7,327 nt of DNA from an uncultured Eubacteriales bacterium (GCA_905202605.1 CAJKSU010000142.1:1-7327), one strand, 5' to 3'; shown: positions 1 to 5,793, counted from the first letter of the stretch. Program-made: numbers and translations. Notes: a model not told the origin generated them from the sequence alone.

Positions 1-250
1 CGAAAAGGTGGGCGATCATCAGATTGGTTCACATGCCTACAAAGTGCGTCGGGAAAATAATGCCGATGGTGGCGGTCCGGTTGGTTTTCAGGCCTCGGGC
101 CTGACTGTTCAGGACAAACCCGTATTCTACCGCTTTCTGCCGGATCATTCTCTTTTTTTCCTCCGGCACCAGGTCGCTGTCATTCATGGCGCGGGATATG
201 GTGGATTGGGATACACCCAGGAGTTTGGCAAATTCTTTAGAAGTAAGCAT
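1..250 (-). pseudogene. LacI-family transcriptional regulator, N-terminal part, interrupted by a nonsense codon; runs off the left edge
   Basis: The ATG at 250 is chosen because a GGAAG ribosome site lies about 6 bases upstream; the in-frame ATG at 268 has none and would sit only a few bases from the predicted transcript start. Residues 3-22 (TSKEFAKLLGVSQSTISRAM) form the LacI helix-turn-helix, and residues about 48-58 (NSQARGLKTNR) the hinge helix that enters the minor groove. Residues 61-73 (TIGIIFPTHFVGM) begin the periplasmic-binding-protein-like effector domain. Codon 74 is TGA (29-31). After it the same frame stays open to the window edge and reads TNLMIAHLF, a plausible first helix of that domain. 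One C-to-T change in a CGA codon would produce the stop. As read, the product is a 73-residue DNA-binding stub without effector or dimerisation core. The rest of the gene lies outside the window, so further lesions cannot be judged. Confidence 0.75.
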
Positions 251-281
251 GGTATCTTCCTTCCCCAATGGCTTTTTCCTT

Positions 282-309
282 ATTATATCATATTTTTGAA
301 ATTTGCAAA
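282..309 (-). promoter_or_regulatory. Predicted promoter of the lacI-type gene
   Basis: On the minus strand the -10 is TATAAT (287 to 282), preceded by TG one base upstream, giving an extended -10 (TGATATAAT). A weak -35 lies at 309 to 304 (TTTGCA, 16-base spacer). Transcription would start near 275, leaving a leader of about 25 bases before the ATG at 250. Confidence 0.6.
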
Positions 310-321
310 GGAAAATACTAC

Positions 322-350
322 CGGTTCCCCTTTTTGGGGGAGCCGTTTTT
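322..350 (+). terminator. Rho-independent terminator-like hairpin between two divergent promoters
   Basis: The arms CGGTTCCCC (322-330) and GGGGAGCCG (337-345) pair over 9 positions, one of them G-U in RNA. The loop is six bases and the hairpin is followed by TTTTT (346-350), so it is oriented to stop plus-strand transcripts. It lies upstream of the anSME promoter and cannot be a leader attenuator for transcripts from that promoter. It may insulate anSME from readthrough antisense to lacI, or be an inverted-repeat operator. Confidence 0.5.
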
Positions 351-355
351 CCTGT

Positions 356-384
356 TTGACGTTTCGGCGCCCATGGAGTATAAT
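356..384 (+). promoter_or_regulatory. Strong sigma-A promoter of the anSME gene
   Basis: TTGACG (356-361), a 17-base spacer, and a perfect TATAAT (379-384). Predicted start is near 391, giving a leader of about 38 bases to the ATG at 430. An imperfect inverted repeat, GCGCCCAT (367-374) and ATGGCGC (383-389), brackets the -10 and could be a repressor site; that is speculative. Confidence 0.75.
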
Positions 385-429
385 GGCGCTGATACGAATA
401 TCCAACAAGAAAGCAACAGGAGGGATCCC

Positions 430-1554
430 ATGCGGTCTGTTCATCTGCTGATAAAACCCGCCAGCGGAATGTGCAATATGCGCTGCCAGTACTGCTTTTA
501 TGCGGACGAGACCAGCAAACGCGAGACGCCCAATTACGGCATTATGTCCCGGCAGACCATTTCGGCTGTTTTGGAACACGCCCTGGAAGCGGCGGACGCA
601 GAATGCACTATCGCGTTTCAGGGAGGTGAGCCCACATTAGCGGGACTGGATTTTTTCCGGTTTGCCGTAGCGGAGGCGAAGGAGAAAAACCGGAATTACG
701 CCCGACTGCATTTTGCCATACAGACCAATGGACTGGCGATTGATGATGATTGGGCGGCTTTTTTCGCGGAGAATCATTTCCTGGTGGGGGTGTCCCTGGA
801 CGGAACAAAAGAAGTCCACGACTGCAACCGGATCGACGCGGCGAGGAAGGGAACCTTTGGCCGGGTGGTTCATGCCATTGAGATTATGGAGCGGCATGGG
901 GTGGACTACAATATCCTCACGGTCATTACAAAAAACACGGTGCGAAGCTACCGGGCGATCCATAGCTTTTTCAAAAAGAAAGGGTTCCGCTATCAGCAGT
1001 TTATTCCCTGCCTGGACCCGCTGGAAGAGGAGCGGGGCGGGAAAAACTGGTCGCTGACGCCGGAATTGTTCGAAAAGTACTTAAAGCAGTCCTTTGACCT
1101 GTGGTACGAGGAGGCCATGGCGGGGGACAAGCAGTACCACCGGTATTTTGACAATCTGCTGTGTATGCTCGATGGACAGCCGCCGGAGGCCTGCGGTATG
1201 GCGGGCAGATGCGGGCTGCAGTATGTGGTAGAGGCGGACGGCAGTACCTACCCCTGTGATTTTTATATGCTGGATGCCTACCGGATCGGAAACCTGGCGG
1301 AGGATACCATCGAGGCGGTGGATGCCCGGCGAAAGGAAATCGGATTTATCGAGCAGAGCCTGCCGGTGCCGGAGGATTGCGGAGCGTGCCGGTGGTATGC
1401 CCTTTGCCGCGGAGGCTGCCGCCGGGACAGGGACTATTTTGAAAACGGCATCGGCCGAAACTATTATTGCGCCGCTTACCGGGCGTTTTTTGAATACGCC
1501 TATCCCCGCTTGGTGCAGCTTTACCGGTTTATGACCATGCCGGGAAGGATCTGA
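430..1554 (+). CDS. Anaerobic sulfatase-maturating enzyme (radical SAM, SPASM domain)
   Basis: Cytoplasmic radical SAM enzyme that oxidises the active-site Cys or Ser of a sulfatase to C-alpha-formylglycine. The frame is open from 268, but AGGAGGG (418-424) just before the ATG at 430 sets the start, giving 374 residues, close to the about 370 of the Clostridium perfringens enzyme. The radical SAM cluster motif is C15-x3-C19-x2-C22 (CNMRCQYC), with GGEP at 65-68 for SAM binding. The SPASM region has C255, C261, C276, C317, C320, C326, C330 and C347, enough for two auxiliary 4Fe-4S clusters. C276-D277 (CDFY) falls at the position I recall for the catalytic base Asp277 of the C. perfringens enzyme. 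The gene is monocistronic, between its own promoter and a terminator. No sulfatase lies in the window, so the partner must be elsewhere. Another SPASM peptide maturase is possible but less likely given this cysteine pattern. Confidence 0.9.
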   Translation: MRSVHLLIKPASGMCNMRCQYCFYADETSKRETPNYGIMSRQTISAVLEHALEAADAECTIAFQGGEPTLAGLDFFRFAVAEAKEKNRNYARLHFAIQTNGLAIDDDWAAFFAENHFLVGVSLDGTKEVHDCNRIDAARKGTFGRVVHAIEIMERHGVDYNILTVITKNTVRSYRAIHSFFKKKGFRYQQFIPCLDPLEEERGGKNWSLTPELFEKYLKQSFDLWYEEAMAGDKQYHRYFDNLLCMLDGQPPEACGMAGRCGLQYVVEADGSTYPCDFYMLDAYRIGNLAEDTIEAVDARRKEIGFIEQSLPVPEDCGACRWYALCRGGCRRDRDYFENGIGRNYYCAAYRAFFEYAYPRLVQLYRFMTMPGRI

Positions 1555-1565
1555 TAGGAACCTTC

Positions 1566-1585
1566 GATGAAATCCACCTTTCATC
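1566..1585. other. Small hairpin after the anSME stop
   Basis: GATGAAA (1566-1572) and TTTCATC (1579-1585) form a perfect 7-bp stem with a six-base loop, 11 bases past the stop codon. No T-run follows on either strand, so it is more likely an mRNA 3'-end stabilising structure than a terminator, or chance. Confidence 0.3.
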
Positions 1586-1630
1586 AAAGAAACTCCGACT
1601 GACAGCGCGGCGGCCGGGAAAATAATCAAA

Positions 1631-1668
1631 ACGGGAGAAACCGCATATGCGAGTTCTCCCGTCATTTT
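1631..1668. terminator. Bidirectional terminator shared by anSME and the convergent sugar operon
   Basis: ACGGGAGAA (1631-1639) and TTCTCCCGT (1654-1662) form a perfect 9-bp stem around a loop containing the palindrome CGCATATGCG (1642-1651). CATTTTTT follows on the plus strand. On the minus strand TTTTGATTATTTT follows, a weaker U-tract. It sits between the anSME stop (1554) and the kinase stop (1673), as expected for convergent genes. Confidence 0.85.
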
Positions 1669-1672
1669 TTAT

Positions 1673-2516
1673 TCAATCCCGGCGGAGAAGGCGTTCTGCC
1701 TGTTTTGCAGCCTCCCCATACTCCGGGATGCTGGAAATGCCGCCTGGTTTTGTGGTGGAAAGCCCCGCACTGGCGCAGGCAAAGGCAACCGCCTCCCGCA
1801 GTTCGGGTTCCGTCAGGGCCTCCGGCGCTTTCCTGGATTGCAGCAGCTTCCATAGGGCGCTGCCGCCGAAAATATCCCCGGCCCCGGTGGTATCAACGCC
1901 CCGGATGCCCGGCAGGCTGGGCACATGGCCGCAGGCGTTTCGGTTTTGGAAATAGCATCCGTCCGCGCCGCAGGTGGCAAATACCAGCTTCACACCGTAG
2001 TGCTCCAGAATGTGCGCGGCCCCTTCTTTTACACCCAGGCCAAAGAGAAATTCCACTTCCTCGTTACTGATTTTTACGATATCCGCCTGGCGCAGTCCCC
2101 AGAGAAGCTGCTGCTTTGCGTCTTCCATGCTACGCCACAAGGGCTTGCGGAGGTTGGGGTCATAGGTAATCAGTTTGCCCTTGGACTTGGCATAGGCCAC
2201 CGCCTGATAGGTCGCGGAGCGGGCAGGCTCGTCCGTCAGGCTCAGAGTGCCGAAGCGGAACACCTTTGCTTCGTCGATCAGGCTCAGATCCAGATCCTCA
2301 AACCGAAGCTGGGTGTCCGCGCCGGGTTTCCGGGCGAAGGAGAACTCCCGGTTCCCTGTGCCGTCCAGCGTCACAAAGGCCAGGGTGGTAAAAACCCCGT
2401 CATCCGCGAGAATGCTGCGGGTTTCGATTCCCGCACTGTCCAAGGCGGGGTAGCCGTCTCCATCCACGCTCTGGCAGGTAAAATCAATGAGCAGTTCGCC
2501 TAACGCGACAGATCAT
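1673..2516 (-). pseudogene. PfkB-family sugar kinase (fructokinase-like), frameshifted at its start and internally deleted
   Basis: PfkB/ribokinase-family kinases phosphorylate sugars such as fructose with ATP. The C-terminal half is well kept: FSFARKPGAD, FGTLSLTDEPARSAT, ITYDPNLRKPLW and, at 1894-1874, DTTGAGD with the catalytic Asp and anion hole. The N-terminus is damaged in two ways. The natural start, an ATG at 2516 overlapping the upstream stop as ATGA with GGAG about 9 bases before it, opens a frame that dies after 10 codons (stop 2486-2484). The kinase frame (SVALGELLIDFTCQSVDGDG, from 2512) follows the upstream gene's TGA with no usable start before a GTG at 2467 that has no ribosome site. 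Also, GYPAL joins directly to DSAGIET: the family's segment with the NPGGAPAN sugar-binding motif is missing, in frame. About 279 residues remain against about 320 normally. Probably inactive. A sequencing error could explain the frameshift but not the deletion. Confidence 0.78.
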
Positions 2517-3412
2517 GGCGTTTTCTCCGCCTGTGTGTCTGTGATGGTGATGGACCAGGTAATTTCGAAGCGCCTGCCCGGCGCCAACTGGATCAGATCG
2601 CTCTTGCGGCTGAAGTCCTCGATCATATTCTCCCGGCCGGGCAGAGAGGTCCAAGGCTCGATGCACACAAAGGGTGCGTCCGTCTTTGGCGTGTGCCAGA
2701 TGCCAAGATAGGGCATCTGTGGGTAGGAGACTGTTACGACGCAGCCGGATATCTGAGATTGAAGGGTCACTTCCTTTGCCATATTTTGCAGGATAATGAC
2801 CCGGTTCTCAAATAAGCTATGGCGCAGCGGCAGAAAACGGCCCGCTTCTAGGGGAAAGCGCTCCACCCTGCCGCTCAATAAGGGGCCGGCGACAGTGCCG
2901 ATCCGATCCGGCTGGCATCTTTGGGAAAAGACCAGCGTATAGTCCTCAAACTCTTCGCCCTCTGCCCAGGGCACCCGAAAGCCGGGATGACCGCCGATGG
3001 CAAAGGGCATGACCTGGCTGCCCCGGTTTTGAACGGCATAGGTGATCTCCACGCTGCTGCCCCGGAGACGGTAGGTAATCTCCAGGGAAAAGGGAAATGG
3101 ATACCGGGTGGCAGTTTCGGGACTGTCGGATAGGGAGAGAACCGCCCCGTCATCCTGATGCGTGGTCACGGAAAACATGGATTCCGCAGCAAACCCATGG
3201 ATACCTATGGAGTATTCCGCATCCCGGAACCGGTAGCGGTCTTGGAAAAGCCGCCCGATACATGGGAATAAGACCGGTGAACGGTCATTCCAGTAGGCAG
3301 GATCGCCCTGCCAGAGGTATTGCCTGCCGCTGGGGCCGAATAATTCCATCATTTGGGCGCCCAGGGTGTCTACCGTGAGTCGGAGATGTTCGTTATGAAG
3401 ATAAATCAGCAT
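2513..3412 (-). CDS. Aldose 1-epimerase family protein (LacX-like galactose mutarotase fold)
   Basis: A 299-residue protein of the aldose 1-epimerase superfamily, which interconverts alpha and beta anomers of free sugars in the cytoplasm. Family marks are PVLFPCIGRL (46-55), IHGFA with H72, IGGHPGF with H142, and CIEPW with E252. Two histidines and a C-terminal glutamate are the usual catalytic set, with Glu as the base. Length and motifs fit the LacX branch rather than the longer GalM type. The ATG at 3412 lies 6 bases after the isomerase stop and lacks a strong ribosome site, so translation is probably coupled to the upstream gene. Its TGA overlaps the kinase ATG (ATGA), another coupling sign. 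Within the operon it probably presents the correct anomer to the isomerase or kinase; the exact sugar cannot be told from sequence. The reading frame shows no lesions. Confidence 0.87.
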   Translation of the reverse strand: MLIYLHNEHLRLTVDTLGAQMMELFGPSGRQYLWQGDPAYWNDRSPVLFPCIGRLFQDRYRFRDAEYSIGIHGFAAESMFSVTTHQDDGAVLSLSDSPETATRYPFPFSLEITYRLRGSSVEITYAVQNRGSQVMPFAIGGHPGFRVPWAEGEEFEDYTLVFSQRCQPDRIGTVAGPLLSGRVERFPLEAGRFLPLRHSLFENRVIILQNMAKEVTLQSQISGCVVTVSYPQMPYLGIWHTPKTDAPFVCIEPWTSLPGRENMIEDFSRKSDLIQLAPGRRFEITWSITITDTQAEKTP

Positions 3413-3418
3413 ATCTTT

Positions 3419-4105
3419 TTACTTCGCAGAGGGATACTCATTGCACAGCAGGCGATAGGGCGGCTCGTCCTCCTCGATCTCTGGGAAGCGGCCCACCGGC
3501 GGGTTGAAACGGTTGTCGGTGTTGTCATCGTTGCACTGGCTGACTTCCCCCAGCAGCACAGGGCCTGTGCCCGGTTCCACCTCGAAATCATGGTACATAT
3601 ATTGCTGAATGTGGATGCTCTCACCGGAGGTCAGCCTCACCTGGGTTCCGGCGGGAACGGTGTAGGTGCGGCCATCGCAGTGGACGGTGACATCGGACTC
3701 CCGGTCGATGGACTCATCCGGCAGGCTGTTGTACACCCGGATCAGGATATTTCCGCCGCCTCGGTTGATGATATCCTCGGTCTTGTACCAGTGGAAATGG
3801 TTGGGGGAATACTGGCCCTCTTTCATGTACAGCAGCTTCTCGGCGTAAACCTTGGGGTACTTGTCCGCCATGGCACGGTTGCCGTTACGGATGGTGATGA
3901 GTGACATTCCAACCTTATTGAAATCTCCCAGGCCGTAGTCCGTAATGTCCCAACCCAGCATACAGTCGCGCACCTCGTCATACTCGTGGCCGATATCTTG
4001 CCACTGCTCCGGGGTAAAATGGCAGAAGGGCGGCAGATAGCAATGCTCCTTCTGGCACATGGCTTCCAGCTCTTTCAGAGCTTTGTTGATTTCCGATCGT
4101 TTCAT
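3419..4105 (-). CDS. D-lyxose isomerase (D-lyxose/D-mannose ketol-isomerase, cupin fold)
   Basis: The frame is open upstream to 4384, but the start is the ATG at 4105, which has AAAGGAG about 9 bases before it and begins MKRSEINKALKELEAM. The 228-residue length equals that of characterised D-lyxose isomerases (EC 5.3.1.15), which convert D-lyxose to D-xylulose and D-mannose to D-fructose. The cupin metal site is visible as NHFHWYKTED, giving H103, H105 and E110, with H172 (YMYHDFE) as fourth ligand; I recall H103/H105/E110/H171 in the E. coli homologue. Other family stretches are GWDITDYGLG (51-60), LLYMKEGQYSPNHFHW (91-106) and GEVSQCNDDNTDNRF (186-200). It is the first gene of an operon with the epimerase and the broken kinase, divergent from an AraC-type regulator that probably controls it. 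The physiological sugar, lyxose or mannose, is not settled by sequence. Confidence 0.9.
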   Translation of the reverse strand: MKRSEINKALKELEAMCQKEHCYLPPFCHFTPEQWQDIGHEYDEVRDCMLGWDITDYGLGDFNKVGMSLITIRNGNRAMADKYPKVYAEKLLYMKEGQYSPNHFHWYKTEDIINRGGGNILIRVYNSLPDESIDRESDVTVHCDGRTYTVPAGTQVRLTSGESIHIQQYMYHDFEVEPGTGPVLLGEVSQCNDDNTDNRFNPPVGRFPEIEEDEPPYRLLCNEYPSAK

Positions 4106-4141
4106 GGTAGTCGCTCCTTTCAGTTTCACGGTTTTGCTTCT

Positions 4142-4170
4142 ACTATCTGCCTCCGGGACGTTCAAGACAA
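4142..4170 (-). promoter_or_regulatory. Candidate weak promoter of the lyxose isomerase operon
   Basis: On the minus strand TTGTCT (4170 to 4165), a 17-base spacer, and GATAGT (4147 to 4142), each matching consensus at 4 of 6 positions. The leader to the ATG at 4105 would be about 30 bases. A poor match suits a promoter needing activation, as expected next to an AraC-type regulator, but the assignment is tentative. Confidence 0.4.
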
Positions 4171-4179
4171 GCGGGGATC

Positions 4180-4235
4180 TTTTGAAAAAATATTGTAATA
4201 TTGCGATTTCTGTGCTATTATTTTGAAAAATAATT
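4180..4235. promoter_or_regulatory. Candidate AraC-type operator: two direct repeats 41 bp apart
   Basis: TTTTGAAAAA occurs at 4180-4189 and again at 4221-4230, and similarity continues as AATATT and TAATT. The 41-bp offset is close to four helical turns, so both copies face the same side of DNA. The left copy is upstream of the isomerase promoter; the right one overlaps the araC transcription start. AraC-family proteins usually bind direct repeats, so joint activation and autorepression is plausible. An inverted repeat ATATT-GT-AATAT also lies between them, near 4190-4201. Confidence 0.4.
4193..4221 (+). promoter_or_regulatory. Predicted promoter of the AraC-type regulator gene
   Basis: TTGTAA (4193-4198), a 17-base spacer, and TATTAT (4216-4221) with TG at 4213-4214 giving an extended -10. 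The start point near 4228 lies downstream of the possible TTG start at 4223, which helps exclude that start and favours GTG 4259. Confidence 0.55.
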
Positions 4236-4258
4236 CCCTGGCGGAAGGAGGAAGCGGT

Positions 4259-5167
4259 GTGCGGTGTGTCTATTATGGGGACGATCTGCCCAATGGATTT
4301 GAGGAAAAGATCCCGTTTTCGCCGAAAAAACCCTACACGATCAGCATAAAGCGCTTTCAGGTGGAGGATGTGGTTCCGCTGCATTACGCCGAAACGCTGG
4401 AGATCCTGCTGTGCGACGAATTATGCGGTGAAATTTTGATCGATGCAACCCGGTTCCAGCTGGAGGAGAAGCAGCTCGTGGTGATCCCGCCCTATACGGT
4501 CCATTCCACCAATGTCCAGCCCGGGGGTGGCACCATGTATGTGGTCAAGGTATCCCTGCGGGAGCTGCGCCGCTATATCGATGTGGAGAACTATCTGGCG
4601 GCCTGCGGCTGCGGGATTAGCCAGCTCCAGTACCGCTGCGGCGCGTACACGGCGGTGTATGCCATTGTGGAGAAACTGATCGAACGGGACGGGGAACTGG
4701 GGGACTGCCTTCCACTGCTGCTGGAACTGTTTCGGGTGTTGTCCAAGTATGTGGATACCCAGCGGGAGACTGCCTCCCTCCATGGCCAGTTCCGGGTGTC
4801 CAGCTTACAGGAGCTGATCCACTGGACCAACCAGAATTATGCCCGGAAAATTTCCATTGACGAGGTGGCCCAAAGAACGGGATACAGCAAGTATCACTTT
4901 TGCAGCCGGTTCAAATCCCTGACCGGGATCACCTACATGAATTATCTGAACAGCGTCCGGGTGTCCCACGCCTGCCTGATGTTGCAAAATGGGGAATCTG
5001 TTCAGGCGGTAGGCCGGAGCGTGGGCTTCGAAAACAGCTCCTATTTCACCCAGGTTTTTAAGCGGATTCAGCATATGACGCCCCATGAATATGCCTGCCG
5101 GCAGAAGAAAGCCAGGGCCGGACAGGAAACGATTGCCGCAGCCGTATGCGGCGTTATGGAGCTATGA
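4259..5167 (+). CDS. AraC-family transcriptional regulator with N-terminal cupin domain
   Basis: One-component sugar-responsive regulator. The frame is open from a TTG at 4223, but AAGGAGGA (4245-4252) is ideally placed before the GTG at 4259, giving 302 residues, normal for the family. Residues about 25-100 form a cupin-type sensor region (PLHYAETLEILL with H42 and E45, then VVIPPYTVHS with H82). Residues about 181-282 are the paired helix-turn-helix domain: KISIDEVAQRTGYSKYHFCSRFKSLTG (197-223) is the first HTH, and SVQAVGRSVGFENSSYFTQVFKR with the tail MTPHEY (247-278) the second. It is divergent from the lyxose isomerase gene with a 153-bp control region between them, so activation of that operon in response to its sugar is the simplest role. 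It appears intact even though the operon's kinase is broken. The effector cannot be named from sequence. Confidence 0.9.
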   Translation: MRCVYYGDDLPNGFEEKIPFSPKKPYTISIKRFQVEDVVPLHYAETLEILLCDELCGEILIDATRFQLEEKQLVVIPPYTVHSTNVQPGGGTMYVVKVSLRELRRYIDVENYLAACGCGISQLQYRCGAYTAVYAIVEKLIERDGELGDCLPLLLELFRVLSKYVDTQRETASLHGQFRVSSLQELIHWTNQNYARKISIDEVAQRTGYSKYHFCSRFKSLTGITYMNYLNSVRVSHACLMLQNGESVQAVGRSVGFENSSYFTQVFKRIQHMTPHEYACRQKKARAGQETIAAAVCGVMEL

Positions 5168-5189
5168 TAGGAACTTGCTCAAAAGAAGA

Positions 5190-5211
5190 GGGCTGGTGCC
5201 CGCATCGGCCC
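5190..5211. repeat. Intergenic hairpin repeat, copy A
   Basis: Arms GGGCTGGTG and CATCGGCCC around a CCCG loop pair over 9 positions with two G-U pairs. Flanking AGAGG (5187-5191) and CCTCT can add an outer helix. The copy starts 23 bases after the araC stop and matches copy B at 19 of 22 bases. The differences keep the stem paired in RNA. No clear T-run follows, so its role as the araC terminator is doubtful. Confidence 0.65.
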
Positions 5212-5247
5212 CAAGGCCTCTGCAAAATTCGCCTGTTGATACATTTC

Positions 5248-5271
5248 AGGGCACTCCCACGGGAGTGCCCT
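5248..5271. repeat. Perfect 10-bp-stem hairpin between the two repeat copies
   Basis: AGGGCACTCC (5248-5257) and GGAGTGCCCT (5262-5271) are exact reverse complements around a CACG loop. A weak T-poor stretch follows on the plus strand (TAGATTATC), so it is at best an imperfect terminator for araC. The stem is strong enough to fold in RNA from either strand. Confidence 0.6.
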
Positions 5272-5298
5272 TAGATTATCAAAAAAGTAATCCCGTAG

Positions 5299-5320
5299 GG
5301 GCTGATGCCCACATCAGCCC
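5299..5320. repeat. Intergenic hairpin repeat, copy B
   Basis: Arms GGGCTGATG and CATCAGCCC are perfect 9-bp complements around CCCA. It lies 109 bp after copy A. Both copies are followed, 15-16 bases on, by AATTCGCC (5226-5233 and 5336-5343), so the repeated unit exceeds the hairpin. I recall similar GTAGGGG...GATGCCCACATC hairpins scattered between genes in gut Oscillospiraceae; that is memory, not a search. Confidence 0.65.
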
Positions 5321-5343
5321 TTTCCAGATGTTTAGAATTCGCC

Positions 5344-5713
5344 GAAAACGATCTAAGGCAACACCGCACAATTGCATCTGCGGATCTCAGCGGATCTTTT
5401 GCGGCATTTCCTCAATTCTGTTATAAAATGACATCCGTCAAGAGGTAACATCTCACAAATAAGTGGATAGCAACCTGTGAAAAATGCTGAGGGCATCTGG
5501 GAAGAGTCAGAGGACAGATTCCCGGCATATAGCCATTCTGTTATACGTGGATTGGTTACCGATAGGCTAATGACTTCGCCGTGAGCTCTGCAATCTAAAA
5601 TCGGGGATTGGTTGCCCCATAGAGTTTTGACAGATAGCTGAATTAGCCATGTCCTGACTCCTCGCAGATGGCCTCAGTTGGAATATGAAATTAGATGCTT
5701 TTAGATTCCGAGC
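5344..5713. other. Gene-free stretch with short direct repeats, no recognised function
   Basis: No reading frame here resembles a protein I know, and no RNA gene is recognisable. Short repeats are present: GCGGATCT at 5380-5387 and 5390-5397; ATTCTGTTATA at 5415-5425 and, 120 bp later, 5535-5545; GGATTGGTT at 5549-5557 and 5605-5613. A consensus-like TTGACA (5627-5632) has no matching -10. The stretch may be decayed gene or element debris between two unrelated modules. Confidence 0.4.
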
Positions 5714-5755
5714 CGGAGCCAAGGCAGCTACCGCGAAGCGGCTCCGCCCTTGACA
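5714..5755. promoter_or_regulatory. GC-rich hairpin and TTGACA box before the AraD-like remnant
   Basis: CGGAGCC (5714-5720) and GGCTCCG (5740-5746) form a 7-bp stem, competing with a small CCGC-GAA-GCGG hairpin (5731-5741). A perfect TTGACA follows at 5750-5755, but the region where a -10 should lie (5772-5779) is only CTAAGA-like. This could be a damaged promoter for the downstream remnant. Confidence 0.3.
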
Positions 5756-5793
5756 GCCAGCCGGAGAAAAATGCTAAGAGGGAAATGCGGTGA

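Noticed and set aside
29..31. TGA in lacI read as a sense codon (recoding)
   Set aside because: TGA is the ordinary stop of anSME, the epimerase, the kinase and araC in this window, and no selenocysteine-type hairpin is evident.
251..268. Upstream ATG at 268 as lacI start
   Set aside because: It has no ribosome site and lies almost at the predicted transcript start; the ATG at 250 has a GGAAG site and matches the usual start just before the HTH.
1081..1665. 194-codon minus-strand open frame opposite anSME
   Set aside because: It is fully antisense to a well-supported radical SAM gene, resembles no protein family, and starts inside the terminator loop.
2465..2467. GTG at 2467 as a functional kinase start
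   Set aside because: It has no ribosome site, and the codons before it (VALGELLIDF) are clearly the real N-terminus of the family, so this start would discard conserved sequence.
4223..4258. TTG at 4223 as araC start
   Set aside because: It precedes the predicted transcript start and the 12 extra codons encode the ribosome site AAGGAGG for the GTG at 4259.
4106..4384. Extended N-terminus of the lyxose isomerase
   Set aside because: It overlaps the divergent control region, and the ATG at 4105 has a good ribosome site and yields exactly the family length.
5627..5632. TTGACA as a promoter -35
   Set aside because: No acceptable -10 lies 16-18 bases downstream and no gene follows within a sensible distance.
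5168..5793. CRISPR array, tRNA or riboswitch in the long gap
   Set aside because: Repeats are only two copies with unequal internal content, no cloverleaf or CCA end was seen, and no known riboswitch core motif was recognised.
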